This document shows, in pieces, positions 11,369 through 25,869 of a stretch of DNA of 64,000 nt. The number at the start of each line of letters is the position of its first letter. Positions within the stretch are counted from its first letter, which is position 1. The notes under the pieces were generated by a model. The model worked only from the letters and a program-made list of their open reading frames with translations. It did no database searches and had not been told where the DNA came from. The position numbers and the translations under genes were made by a program. The DNA is from Diphasiastrum complanatum (taxonomy: Eukaryota; Streptophyta; Lycopodiopsida; Lycopodiales; Lycopodiaceae), in contig CM055104.1 of assembly GCA_029204225.1 (NCBI GenBank), positions 41,125,912-41,189,911 on the forward strand. Reading direction: 5' to 3'.

Positions 11369-11669
11369 GACCCTTTTCGTGCCTCCCTAATCGGTCGGAT
11401 CTATTGGGCAAAGAAGGGGTTCTATTGTGTAGTATCAGGCTTCGATCCAATAGGGAGAGGGCTAAGCGACGAAATAGGAGTGCAGATCTAGGCTTGCTAA
11501 AGTTGTCAGTCTTAGCTTTAGATCGGATCGTGGAATAGCCTAGATTGGTGCGACGTTCATCTCTGATGTTTCTCTCTTTTTGTCTTTTCTTGGATTCATT
11601 AATTCTTGCTTATCTAGGCGTCCTTGGCTCTAGATATTCTCCTCAAGAGGCTTATCTTCTCAAGGGAGG
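11369..11669 (-). mobile_element. terminal repeat of gag-only LTR element (3' copy, unit A)
   Basis: About 300 bp matching 18,088-18,388 and 21,624-21,925. The matching block ends at GACCC on one side and GGGAGG on the other. In unit A the partner on the right is cut off at 14,372 by the duplication junction. Canonical TG..CA ends are not obvious, so the exact limits are uncertain. Confidence 0.6.
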
Positions 11670-13749
11670 AGTCCCATGGCACTTCGCCTCTGACTGGTCC
11701 TTGGGATGACAATGAGTCGCATTGTCAAAGTCTGTAGAGAGCATATGTATAGATTTTTTTCTTTGTGCTCCAGAAAAAGTGTAGACATGAGTTCGCTTAC
11801 GTATTTGATGACGATCAGCAAGAACATGGACTTGCCAAATTTTCAATAATAGCAATATGAGTCTGGTGGCCATTTCTAATAACCTTGTTCATCGACAAAT
11901 GGGTAGTCGACACCATCCATCAGAGGATCCCTTGACAAGGCTGGTTGATATTGATCTTGATAGAGCGGCGCTATTTCCCCCAGTGTTATTGTCATGGTAT
12001 CTCTCAATTCGTAGTGTGGATAGGACGTGCTCTCTTGACTGCTTAGTCTATCTAGGTATTCGTGATATGCTTTAACCTGAAGACTTTCTTCGACAGTCAA
12101 TCTTACAAGTTGCGGGCAAGGTGTAGACATTGTAGGCGCTGGTTCTTGCTATGCAGTTGGCCTTTTTGGGCTTGAATTCTCTAGATTTGGCCCTTCAAGC
12201 ACTGTTATACCCGGATTTGGAATTGTACTAGAGGTCTATTGCTTTGTGGAACAACTAGACTTTGATTGGACATTGCCCATTGATGACTTTGGACTTGGTT
12301 GGCAATTGTCGACCCAAGCCTTTTCCTTCCCATTGTCTTGTGGTCTTGAAGACTGCGTGACCATGCTTGCTTGCAAACCTTGTGCCGGTTTTCCGCCAAG
12401 AGTTTGAGTTGCCACAAGTACCTGTTGTAATGTAGCATCCACTGCTTGTTGTAGAAAGTTGGGTAGAATTCTCGTAATTTCTGTTGTTACAATTTGTTTG
12501 ATGGATTCTACCAGTTCTGTCTCTTGTGATGTTGTGGTTATTTGAGGTTGAGATGACACTGTGCACTTTTTGGATTTGGGAGGATTGTCGTATAATCCAC
12601 TAGCCTCAAAACCAAGTGGCACTAAAATTTTTCGTTTGTAGTGCATCTTGAGTGGATTTGTCTGATAACATGGTACATGCTGGTCCTTGTAAGATAATGC
12701 CATCTTTGTTTTTCGTAATTGTTTCAATGGACAATCTAGACATGGATGGTTGATGCCGCATTGTGAACACCAAGGTAAAAAGATTGTTGGATTATCTCGA
12801 TGTGGGCATTCTGATCGATGATGTCTTCCACCACATCCGAAACATCGTACCATGCATAGAATACCATCCCCTCGGAGGTGATAAGCATACACAGGTAACA
12901 ATGTCCCTTCTCTCCACATAATAGAGTGGTAAGTTGTTATGGCCTTCAGTTGAATTCGGGAACAAGCTTGACGATATTACCAAGATTTCCACTCCAACTT
13001 TTCCAGTTGAGAATTATCCTGATGTGCTAGGAACAAAACTCCTGACATCCATTGAATGATTTCTTGATGGCTCGTCGTTAAGTTTGACCTTTCTTGATTC
13101 TGACCTCCAACCTTATGGTCTGCATTATGCCCTTGATTTTTCAGCCGAGGGTTTCGTACTGGACATTCAGTGCGTGCATGATCTTCAAAACAGTGTCCAC
13201 ATTGGTCCGATTGAAGAATTTTCATTCTGCAAGACTTAGGCTCAGGTTGGTCATCCTTTTGCTAATCTCGGTCAACTTTGTGACATGCCGCACTTGGTTC
13301 TGCCTCTTGACTCCGTTTTGAGGCCATGTCTTCCTCTCTTGCATGATTGGCTAACATTGTGAATTTTGGTTCCTCTGATGCCCCATTCGATGATGCAGCA
13401 ATAGAATAGGGATGATCCACTCCTCCATCGAGATCTTTGCTTCCATAAGAGTGACATCTCGACAAATTTGTACAAATGAAGTATAGGATGTCAAGTTTGC
13501 CATGTCTGATCAGATCTCGTTGAGCAGTCTGGCATAATAGTTCATCATTATGATTCCCGAAGGTAGAGGTGGATCACAACTCTTCACGATGATGTATATT
13601 CTATAAGTGTATTGTTGAATAGTTTCATCAAAGAACATTTGTACTTCAGACAACCGTGCAAGTGGAGTTGCCATAGTTAGACAGTGGAGTGTAGTAGAGA
13701 TAGCTGTGTGTTGAATTGCTTCAATGCAAATACAATGGTGGCGTTCCAA
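11652..13749 (-). pseudogene. gag of a non-autonomous (TR-GAG-like) LTR element, unit A
   Basis: Minus-strand gag in several frames. The N-terminal part (13,510-13,749) has a gag-like helix region: LARLSEVQMFFDETIQQYTY. Further on come three zinc knuckles, all CX2CX3HX4C instead of the usual CX2CX4HX4C: CGHCFEDHARTEC (near 13,170-13,210), CFGCGGRHHRSEC and CSQCGINHPCLDC (within the 227-codon frame 12,236-12,919). That frame then runs into a Gln/Thr/Ser-rich tail. A further open frame (11,876-12,130) is acidic and unidentified. There is no protease, reverse transcriptase or integrase before the downstream terminal repeat, which fits gag-only plant elements that borrow pol from relatives. Frames are separated by shifts and stops, so this copy is dead. 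Confidence 0.75.
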
Positions 13750-13759
13750 ATCTTTTTTT

Positions 13760-14095
13760 TTTTAACGAAAAAAAAGAAATAAGAAAAGAGTAAATAAATA
13801 AAAAATTGATCAGTATGGATGAAAAATATGAATAATGAAAAAACAAAAAGTCACAGTAACAAATGGATGGAGATGGATGTAACAAGTGAATTTAACAGAT
13901 GGATATACCAGATGGAGTTTACAAATAGATGGATTTGACAAATAGATATCACAGGTGAATAAAATGAAGGTTACACATATTGGAGATGGAAAAAAATGTA
14001 CATTGTGACGGCACAGATGGCAACTGATGTGGAGGAACAATGGTAACGATGGTGCTGAGGCGGGTGGGGTCCAGAGCTCAATTGTAGTCAACTGA
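13760..14095. other. 5' leader of gag element; low-complexity GATGGA-rich DNA
   Basis: Poly-A/T at about 13,757-13,800, then a degenerate run rich in ACAGATGGAT-type words. No gene is seen. Confidence 0.5.
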
Positions 14096-14096
14096 T

Positions 14097-14121
14097 GGCG
14101 AGTTATAACTTATAACTCGCC
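14097..14121. repeat. 25-bp perfect palindrome
   Basis: Arms of 12 bp, GGCGAGTTATAA and its complement, around a single central C. Present identically in unit B at 21,406-21,430. It lies in the leader of the gag element. Confidence 0.9.
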
Positions 14122-14295
14122 GAGCTCACAAAACAGTGTCTGGAGCCTGCCTAGCTCTCTAGAGAAGTGGCGAATAAAGAGGAGGAGAAAAAAGTGAAAA
14201 AAATTCTGTAGGCGAGTAATAAACCTGTTAAAATGAGAGAAAATAGCAGAAAAATACGAACTAAAAAACCACTCCTAGGATTGTGTAGCACCGTG

Positions 14296-14313
14296 TCCCT
14301 GGCAACGGTGCCA
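14296..14313 (-). promoter_or_regulatory. primer binding site, tRNA-Asp type
   Basis: On the minus strand the sequence just inside the terminal repeat reads TGGCACCGTTGCCAGGGA, close (two differences) to the complement of the 3' end of plant tRNA-Asp used by Athila-like elements (TGGCGCCGTTGCCGGGGA). It fixes the orientation of the gag element as minus. The same site in unit B is 21,605-21,622. Confidence 0.7.
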
Positions 14314-14533
14314 AGACCCTTTTCGTGCCTCCCTAATCAGTTGGATCTAGAGGGCAAAGAAGGGGTTCTGTCGTGCTCGTCATTGACAGGCGAGTAGCGA
14401 TGATTTAGGAGGAAAACCTATGGTTATTGAAGGGTGACTGATGAAGGGTGGCCAATGTATGTGTGTGTATATACGTGGCTAGCCGATGGCGCTGGCGACT
14501 GACGGGGTGTGTGTGTGCGTGCGAGCGTGATGC

Positions 14534-14660
<127 letters not shown>

Positions 14661-14799
14661 CATTGTAAAATCCGATACTGTCAGTCAGAAATTCGGATTT
14701 TTGAGTTGACAGTACAAAGGGTTGAAAATATACAAAGGGTCGGAATAAATCCGCCTTGATCCCATCCGATTTTTCAAGCGGAAAATTCTTTGCCAAGCT

Positions 14800-15085
14800 C
14801 AACGTTGGGTCTAAAAAGTTCGATCCTTCGAAAAAATTCGAGATTTGGAAAATTTCGAGTCTCTGGAAAAATTCGAGTCTTCGAAAAAATTCGATCCTTC
14901 GAAAAAATTCTAGTCTTTGGAAAAACTCGAGTCCTTAAAATTCGAGTCTTGAAAAAAATCGAGTCTATGAAAAAAATTCAAATGTTCAAAATAATTTGAG
15001 TCTTCGAAAAAATTCGATCCTTTAGAAAAATTCGAGTCTTTGGAAAAATTCGAGTCTTTGAAAAATTCAATCCTTTGGAAAAAGT
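14800..15085 (+). repeat. 18-bp minisatellite, unit B copy
   Basis: Same degenerate TTCGAGTC/poly-A units as at 8,540-8,835, with small unit gains and losses between the two copies. Confidence 0.85.
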
Positions 15086-15381
15086 AATTCGAGACACACA
15101 TGAATGGCGTAGAAGTGCAACCACTTCTTTCAACATGCGTTCAATTTTGTGTGGAAGAGTGATCATTGTCATTGGAGAGAGAGGGAGGGAGGGGCTGGGG
15201 GCACAATATACTACACAACTTACGTTTTTCTTACATTGTCTTTAATAGAATGGGTGCTAAACTTTCAAGAAGCCAACTGCTCAAAAGGAGATACAACATT
15301 GTATAAGCTACACTAATCTAAATTAGACAATGAGATCGAGCATTTTTATTTATCATTAAAGTAGAACCACAAAACCAAATA

Positions 15382-15922
<541 letters not shown>

Positions 15923-16337
15923 ATGAAAGTTGTCATTGTGTGTGTGTGTGTGTGTGTGGTCTCGTGGTCAGGAACGTCCCAATTCGGAATGACAGTTTCG
16001 GAACCATGAGGGGTCGATAATGCAACTTAGTTTACGATCTGCTACTTGGAAGAAGGCTACAGTCAAATGAATTCTCCTCAAAAATCATGTTGCTGGTCAA
16101 CGCTCAAATTCCAACTCGTCCACTCAGTTATCACGTAGGTGATTTTTGAAGGTTTGTGGCTCAACTGCTAAAACTTTAGCAGTAATGAGTCTTAGACATG
16201 CGATTGATGTCAATTGGGTTGGCTCATGTATGCATGCATTGGAGTCAATTGTAGATTATTGTGCTTCGGCAATCAGCATGCATAGACTAGATAACAAAAT
16301 GATATGTTCAAAACATGAGTGGATCCGTGTTGATTTA

Positions 16338-17124
16338 GGGTTTTTGGTTCGGACGCACATTTCGCTGTGAGTATTGAATCATTTGGAGCCCAATTAGTAT
16401 TATAGTTCATCGTCGTATCGGCGTGCAGCATAGGACGGAACAAACGGTATGAAAAAGGGACTTCGTTCAGCGACATTGGACCCGTTCTCGGGGATGTTGG
16501 AAAGTAGTTTATTTAGTGGCATTCCCCTTGACAAAAAGGTCATTCCCAGACAAACGACGTTGGAATTGAGTTGCAAATGGTCTTTTGGGTTCGTGTTGAG
16601 CCCATGAACTTGTGGAAACCTCTTGTCCAAAGTTTTGATTGTTTTTCTATTGAATCCAAACAAATCTTGGCTCGATGGGCCTAGAATCCCAGCACTATAT
16701 TTAGGGTTTTTAGTTCGAAAGAACGTTTCGCTGTGAGTACTGAACCATTTTGAGCCCAGTTTAGTGCTATAGGTTCATATCGGCGTGCAGTACAAGATGA
16801 AACAGACGGCCTAAAAAATGGACTTTGTTTAGTGACACTAGACCGGTTCTCGAGGATGCTAGAAAGTAGGTCATTTAGTGGCATTCCCCTCGTCAAAAAG
16901 ATCATTTTCGGACAAACGACGTTGAAATTGAGCTACACATGGTCCTGTGAGTTTATGTCGAGCAGCACAATATGGAACAAATGGTAGGCAAAACAGACTC
17001 CCTTCGGCGACACTGGACCACTTCTCTTGAATGCTGAAAAATAGTCCATTCATTATGCCCTAATGGCGTTCCTTTCGATACGAAGGGTGTTTTCAAGTAA
17101 AGAACGTTAGAATTGAGCTACAAC
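16338..17124 (+). repeat. roughly 370-bp tandem units, unit B copy
   Basis: Counterpart of 9,610-10,405, with scattered substitutions. Confidence 0.75.
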
Positions 17125-17130
17125 TAGGGT

Positions 17131-18085
17131 TGTAAAGCTACCTTTACAAGCTTTACTTCCGGCACCACTGACGCCAACATTGCCCTCCTGGCGCCACCGG
17201 CGTCGGCACCGCTCCTGACGCCACTGGGACCAGAATCCAGCCGACGCCAAGTTCATATGGTTAAAAATCTTTGATCGGTTCTAGCAAAGTCTAGAGAGCT
17301 CGGATCGATGTGCAATCACCTCACACGATCTAGGCATGATTAAAGGAAGTCTGGGGATCAATAAATTCTAGAGAGAAAATCCTAGAGAGAGAAAACATGC
17401 TTTACCAGTCTGGGCAGAACACTTGGTATGAGGGGAGATGGCGAATCCCACCAATGCTATAGGGGAATGCGGGTTGTGACTCAAGACGAGCTCCAACCAA
17501 GTCTTAGCTCCCCTTGTTGGAATGTTGTCCTGGCGCCCGCCTTGGCATGCCAGCACCCTAGAGACTAGGGTTGGTCACACACTTGAAATGTAACCTTCTC
17601 AGATTTATTAATAAAGTGAGATTTTTCTCAAGCTGACTCTGATTACCTTCTGGATTTCAGTGTTCGATAAAAGCGACAATTGTAAGACCGCTTCAAACTT
17701 TTTGATCTGGCACATAGCTGAGGGTCGTATCCTGAAACGCCAGCGGTATGCCGTCAGGACCATTTGGTCTGAGGCGCCACCGGTGTGCTGTCGGGGCCAT
17801 TCGATCCAGGAACTAGTTGTCTTCATATCTGTCGCAGCTTGTGGTTTTGAGTGTTTCTTGCATGAACGTAAATGGGTTGAGCTCTTGGAGAACGGGCTCT
17901 AACCTATCGACTGAGTTGGATGGCTTGCTTGGGTGAAAGTTATATGTTTATGGCTGTCCAGTTTGGCGTGGCGCCAGGTTGGCTTCCAATGCTCGTGATG
18001 AAGCTTTGAGTTGGTTAAGTCTGATGTAAGTCAAACGACTTGCTTGGAATGGATGTTACTCGTTTGTAATGAAGCTTCGAGTTGT
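17131..18085 (+). repeat. TGTAAAGCTACC LTR-like repeat, unit B copy
   Basis: Counterpart of 10,412-11,366. Confidence 0.6.
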
Positions 18086-18087
18086 TG

Positions 18088-18388
18088 GACCCTTTTCGTG
18101 CCTCCCTAATCGGTCGGATCTATTGGGCAAAGAAGGGGTTCTATTGTGTAGTATCAGGCTTCGATCCAATAGGGAGAGGGCTAAGCGACGAAATAGGAGT
18201 GCAGATCTAGGCTTGCTAAAGTTGTCAGTCTTAGCTTTAGATCGGATCGTGGAATAGCCTAGATTGGTGCGACGTTCATCTCTGATGTTTCTCTCTTTTT
18301 GTCTTTTCTTGGATTCATTAATTCTTGCTTATCTAGGCGTCCTTGGCTCTAGATATTCTCCTCAAGAGGCTTATCTTCTCAAGGGAGG
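18088..18388 (-). mobile_element. terminal repeat of gag-only element (3' copy, unit B)
   Basis: Pairs with 21,624-21,925. Between the two lie gag and the tRNA-Asp primer site, giving a complete but non-autonomous element of about 3.8 kb (about 3.25 kb without the nested duplication). Confidence 0.65.
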
Positions 18389-18561
18389 AGTCCCATGGCA
18401 CTTCGCCTCTGACTGGTCCTTGGGATGACAATGAGTCGCATTGTCAAAGTCTGTAGAGAGCATATGTATAGATTTTTTTCTTTGTGCTCCAGAAAAAGTG
18501 TAGACATGAATTTGCTTACGTATTTGATGACGATCAGCAAGAACATGGACTTGCCAAATTT

Positions 18562-21058
18562 TCAATAATAGCAATATGAGTCTGGTGGCCATTTCTGATA
18601 ACCTTGTTCATCGACAAATGGGTAGTCGACACCATCCATCAGAGGATCCCTTGACAAGGCTGGTTGATATTGATCTTGATAGAGCGGTGCTATTTCCCCT
18701 AGTGTTATTGTCATGGTATCTCTCAATTCGTAGTGTGGATAGGACGTGCTCTCTTGACTGCTTAGTCTATCTAGGTATTCGTGATATGCTTTAACCTGAA
18801 GACTTTCTTCGACAGTCAATCTTACAAATTGCGGGCAAGGTGTAGACATTGTAGGCACTGGTTCTTGCTATGCAGTTGGCCTTTTTGGGCTTGAATTCTC
18901 TATATTTGGCCCTTCAAGCACTGTTATACCCAGATTTGGAATTGTACTAGAGGTCTATTGCATTGTGGAACAACTAGACTTTGATTGGACATTGCCCATT
19001 GATGACTTTGGACTTGGTTGGCAATTGTCGACCCTAGCCTTTTCCTTCCCATTGTCTTGTGGTCTTGAAGACTGCATGACCATGCTTGCTTGCAAACCTT
19101 GTGTCGGTTTTCCGCCAAGAGTTTGAGTTGCCACAGGTACCTGTTGTAATGTAGCATCCACTGTTTGTTGTAGAAAGTTGGGTAGAATTCTCGTAATTTC
19201 TGTTGTTACAATTTGTTTGATGGATTCTACCAGTTCTGTCTCTTGTGATGTTGTGGATATTGATCTTGATAGAGCGGTGCTATTTCCCCTAGTGTTATTG
19301 TCATGGTATCTCTCAATTCGTAGTGTGGATAGGACGTGCTCTCTTGACTGCTTAGTCTATCTAGGTATTCGTGATATGCTTTAACCTGAAGACTTTCTTC
19401 GACAGTCAATCTTACAAATTGCGGGCAAGGTGTAGACATTGTAGGCACTGGTTCTTGCTATGCAGTTGGCCTTTTTGGGCTTGAATTCTCTATATTTGGC
19501 CCTTCAAGCACTGTTATACCCAGATTTGGAATTGTACTAGAGGTCTATTGCATTGTGGAACAACTAGACTTTGATTGGACATTGCCCATTGATGACTTTG
19601 GACTTGGTTGGCAATTGTCGACCCTAGCCTTTTCCTTCCCATTGTCTTGTGGTCTTGAAGACTGCATGACCATGCTTGCTTGCAAACCTTGTGTCGGTTT
19701 TCCGCCAAGAGTTTGAGTTGCCACAGGTACCTGTTGTAATGTAGCATCCACTGTTTGTTGTAGAAAGTTGGGTAGAATTCTCGTAATTTCTGTTGTTACA
19801 ATTTGTTTGATGGATTCTACCAGTTCTGTCTCTTGTGATGTTGTGGTTATTTGAGGTTGAGATGACACTGTGCACTTTTTGGATTTGGGAGGATTGTCGT
19901 ATAATCCACTAGCCTCAAAACCAAGTGGCACTAAAATTTTTCGTTTGTAGTGCATCTTGAGTGGATTTGTCTGATAACATGGTACATGCTGGTCCTTGTA
20001 AGATAATGCCATCTTTGTTTTTCGTAATTGTTTCAATGGACAATCTAGACATGGATGGTTGATGCCGCATTGTGAACACCAAGGTAAAAAGATTGTTGGA
20101 TTATCTCGATGTGGGCATTCTGATCGATGATGTCTTCCACCACATCCGAAACATCGTACCATGCATAGAATACCATCCCCTCGGAGGTGATAAGCATACA
20201 CAGGTAACAATGTCCCTTCTCTCCACATAATAGAGTGGTAAGTTGTTATGGCCTTCAGTTGAATTCGGGAACAAGCTTGACGATATTACCAAGATTTCCA
20301 CTCCAACTTTTCCAGTTGAGAATTGTCCTGATGTGCTCGGAACAAAACTCCTGACATCCATTGAATGATTTCTTGATGGATCGTCGTTAAGTTTGACCTT
20401 TCATGATTCTGACCTCCAACCTTATGGTCTGCATTATGCCCTTGATTTTTCAGCCGAGGGTTTCGTACTGGACATTCAGTGCATGCATGATCTTCAAAAC
20501 AGTGTCCACACTGGTCCGATTGAAGAATTTTCATTCTGCAAGACTTAGGCTCAGGTTGGTTATCCTTTTGCTGATCTCGGTCAACTTTGTGACATGCCGC
20601 ACTTGGTTCTGCCTCTTGACTCCGTTTTGAGGCCATGTCTTCCTCTCTTGCATGATTGGCTAACATTTTGAATTTTGGTTCCTCTGATGCCCCATTCGAT
20701 GATGCAGCAATAGAATAGGGATGATCCACTCCTCCATCGAGATCTTTGCTTCCATAAGAGTGGCATCTCGACAAATTTGTACAAATGAAGTATAGGATGT
20801 CAAGTTTGCCATGTCTGATCAGATCTCGTTGAGCAGTCTGGCATAGTAGTTCATCATTATGATTCCCGAAGGTAGAGGTGGATCACAACTCTTCACGATG
20901 ATGTATATTCTATAAGTGTATTGTTGAATAGTTTCATCAGAGAACATTTGTACTTCAGACAACCGTGCAAGTGGAGTTGCCATAGTTAGACAGTGGAGTG
21001 TAGTAGAGATAGCTGTGTGTTGAATTGCTTCAATGCAAATACAATGGTAGTGTTCCAA
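18562..21058 (-). pseudogene. gag of TR-GAG-like element, unit B, with internal duplication
   Basis: Same gag as in unit A but less broken in the middle: 20,286-20,774 is open for 162 codons and includes the first zinc knuckle (CGHCFEDHACTEC). The second and third knuckles lie in 19,545-20,228. Downstream, the 590-bp tandem duplication (18,667-19,256 and 19,257-19,846) repeats the C-terminal part and creates a chimeric frame ending at 19,227, so the coding order is scrambled. The gag assembles particles in active relatives; this copy could not supply a normal protein. Confidence 0.72.
18667..19846. repeat. nested 590-bp tandem duplication
   Basis: 18,667-19,256 is repeated at 19,257-19,846, apparently without differences by eye. 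Both copies carry the unit-B variants and not the unit-A ones, so this happened after the A/B duplication. Only one base of microhomology is seen at the junction. Confidence 0.95.
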
Positions 21059-21604
21059 ATCTTTTTTTTTTTAACGAAAAAAACCAAAAAAGAAAAGAGT
21101 AAATAAATAAAAAATTGATCAGTATGGATGAAAAATATGAATAATGAAAAAACAAAAAGTCACAGTAACAAATGGATGGAGATGGATGTAACAAGTGAAT
21201 TTAACAGATGGATATACCAGATGGAGTTTACAAATAGATGGATTTGACAAATAGATATCACAGGTGAATAAAATGAAGGTTACACATATTGGAGATGGAA
21301 AAAAATGTACATTGTGACGGCACAGATGGCAACTGATGTGGAGGAACAATGGTAACGATGGTGCTGAGGCGGGTGGGGTCCAGAGCTCAATTGTAGTCAA
21401 CTGATGGCGAGTTATAACTTATAACTCGCCGAGCTCACAAAACAGTGTCTGGAGCCTGCCTAGCTCTCTAGAGAAGTGGCGAGTAAAGAGGAGGAGAAAA
21501 AAGTGGAAAAAATTCTGTAGGCGAGTAATAAACCTATTAAAATGAGAGAAAATAACAGAAAAATACAAACTAAAAAATCACTCCTAGGATTGTGTAGCAC
21601 CGTG

Positions 21605-21622
21605 TCCCTGGCAACGGTGCCA
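21605..21622 (-). promoter_or_regulatory. primer binding site, tRNA-Asp type (unit B)
   Basis: Same sequence as at 14,296-14,313, directly inside the intact terminal repeat that starts at about 21,624. Confidence 0.7.
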
Positions 21623-21623
21623 A

Positions 21624-21925
21624 GACCCTTTTCGTGCCTCCCTAATCAGTCGGATCTAGAGGGCAAAGAAGGGGTTCTGTCGTGTAGTATCGGGCTTCGA
21701 TCCAATAGGGAGAGGGCTAAGTAACGAAATAGGAGTGAGGATCTAGGCTTGCTAAGGTTGTCAGTCTTAGCTTCGAATTGGATCGTGGAATAGCCTAGAT
21801 TGGTGTGGCGCTCATCTCTGATGTTTCTCTCTTTTTGGTCTTTTCTTGGTTTTATTTATTCGTTCTTATCTAGGTGTCCTTGGCTCTAGATCTTCTCCTC
21901 AAGAGGCATATCTTTTCAGGGGAGG
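21624..21925 (-). mobile_element. terminal repeat of gag-only element (5' copy)
   Basis: The only complete 5' terminal repeat of this family in the window, extending past the duplication breakpoint at 21,684. It carries pyrimidine-rich and AT-rich stretches but no clear TATA box. Confidence 0.6.
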
Positions 21926-22596
<671 letters not shown>

Positions 22597-23018
22597 TTGA
22601 CTGTGAGGCAACTGACCAGTGATGGAATTGTGAAAGTCAAGTTTTGCGCGATGGACATGGTGCTTCACAAATCAGGAGCTCAAAGGAGTTACAAAGTCAA
22701 AAAGACAGAAGCGACAGGGGCGAACATTTCACAAGAAAAGCCTCTATCACTAGTTAATAAGGTTCTTGGGTTTTACGTAAGCGATATAAAATCTACACTT
22801 TTCCCAGATAAAGTGATATTTTCAAGTTATGTAATTTTTCAAAGAAAGAGCTGAGCCTCCAACTTGTGGTGTGCCAGCTACCATGTTAATAAAAAGTGGC
22901 CAGTAAATTGAGTACTGTGCCAAGTAGCTTAAATGTATAGCTATTTTTAATTGGGAGACACCTTTACTTTAATCTGACATCTGATGAGGACATCAGATTT
23001 TATAAAGGTGGGGTGGAT
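22597..23018 (+). other. unidentified open frame and spacer
   Basis: An 85-codon frame (22,597-22,854) has no motif I recognise and no repeated counterpart. Treated as non-coding unless a search says otherwise. Confidence 0.3.
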
Positions 23019-23021
23019 GTT

Positions 23022-23727
23022 GTAAAGCTACCTTTACAAGCTTTACTTCCGTGCCACTGGCACCAGCATTGTCCCCTGTGCCAGCAGCGCGACTGTTGCT
23101 CCCGACGCCACTGGGACGAGAATCCAGCCGGTGCCAAGTTCCTATGGCTGAAAATTTTTTATCGGTTCTGGCGAAGTCCAGAGAGCTCGGATCGATGTGC
23201 AATCACCTCACATAATCTAGGCATGATAAAGGAAACCTGGGGATCAATACATTTTAGAGAGAGAAAATGACATTCTAGAGAGAGAAAACATGCTTTACCA
23301 GCCTGGGCAGAGCACTTGGTATGAGGGGAGGTGACAAATCCCACCAATACTATAGGGGAATGCAGGTTGCAACTCAGGGTGAGCTCCAACCAAGTCTCAA
23401 CTTCCCTTGTTGGAATGTTGTCCTGGTGCCTACCTTGGCATGCCAGTGCCCCGAAGACTAGGGTGGGTCACACACTTGAAATTTAACCTTCTCAGATTTA
23501 TTAATAAAGTGGGATTTTTTTCAAACTGACACTGATTACCTTCTGGGTTTCAGTGTTCGGTAAAAACGTAAGGCCGCTTCAAATTTTTTGATCTGTATCC
23601 CGAGACGTCAGTGGTATGCTGTTGAGACCATTCAGTCCGAGGTGCCAGCGGTATGCTGTCGAGACCATTTGGTCCCGGAACTTGCTTGGAATGGATGTTA
23701 CTCGTTTGTAATGAAACTTCAAGTTAG
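23022..23727 (+). repeat. third, diverged TGTAAAGCTACC LTR-like repeat
   Basis: Aligns by eye with 10,412-11,366 from its first base, including the AATAAA region near 23,505, with many substitutions (typically C to T and G to A) and some deletions. It lies outside the tandem duplication. Confidence 0.65.
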
Positions 23728-25138
<1,411 letters not shown>

Positions 25139-25144
25139 GTCTCA

Positions 25145-25500
25145 ACAAGGAGGTTTTTGAACATAGGAGGTGTTTGCAACCTCACTACAAGGACTGCATA
25201 AGGACAACAACCTCACTACAAGGACCGCAATTAGGCCGCATAGGTACCGCATTTAGGCCATTTTGTGGTCTTTTAGGCCACACATTTCACTAGATCATCG
25301 GCACCACCTAGATCAAAAAATCATGGTCCGTCAACGACATACTGAATTTCCAAATCATCGGCCGCATAGGGACCGCATTTAGGCCGCATAGGGACCGCAA
25401 TTAGGCCGCATAGGGACCGCATTTAGGCCGCACAAGGACTGTCGCGTAAGGACCGCAATCAGGCCGCATAGGGACCATCGCCACCTAGGTTGAAAATCAG
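25145..25500 (-). repeat. GGACCGCA/GGCCGCATAG tandem repeats with array-flank motif
   Basis: 25,145-25,180 is the reverse complement of the motif GCAAACACCTCCTATGTTCA that flanks the GA array at 28.2-28.5 kb. It is followed by irregular units of about 23 bp containing GGCCGCATAGGGACCGCA. No gene. Confidence 0.75.
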
Positions 25501-25523
25501 TGTCTGTCAACAACATACCGAAT

Positions 25524-25820
<297 letters not shown>

Positions 25821-25869
25821 TGATGGCTGATCTCGCACATCTTGTATCTCGAACATCTCGAATATCTAA

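Larger units (their letters stand above)
8187..14375. repeat. tandem duplication unit A (6,189 bp)
   Basis: Everything here is repeated in the same order and orientation at 14,376-21,684 (unit B). Breakpoints share the three bases GTG: they occur at the left edge (8,184-8,186), at the A/B junction (14,373-14,375) and at the right edge (21,682-21,684). Length differences come from GA-array expansion, one insertion or deletion of about 454 bp in total at the second GA array, and a 590-bp duplication inside B. Substitutions are sparse by eye, so the event is fairly recent. Confidence 0.93.

Noticed and set aside
25230-25480. CRISPR-like spaced repeats (GGCCGCATAGGGACCGCA units; also 61.19-61.44 kb)
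   Set aside because: Units are contiguous with irregular lengths and no unique spacers, and the context is eukaryotic.
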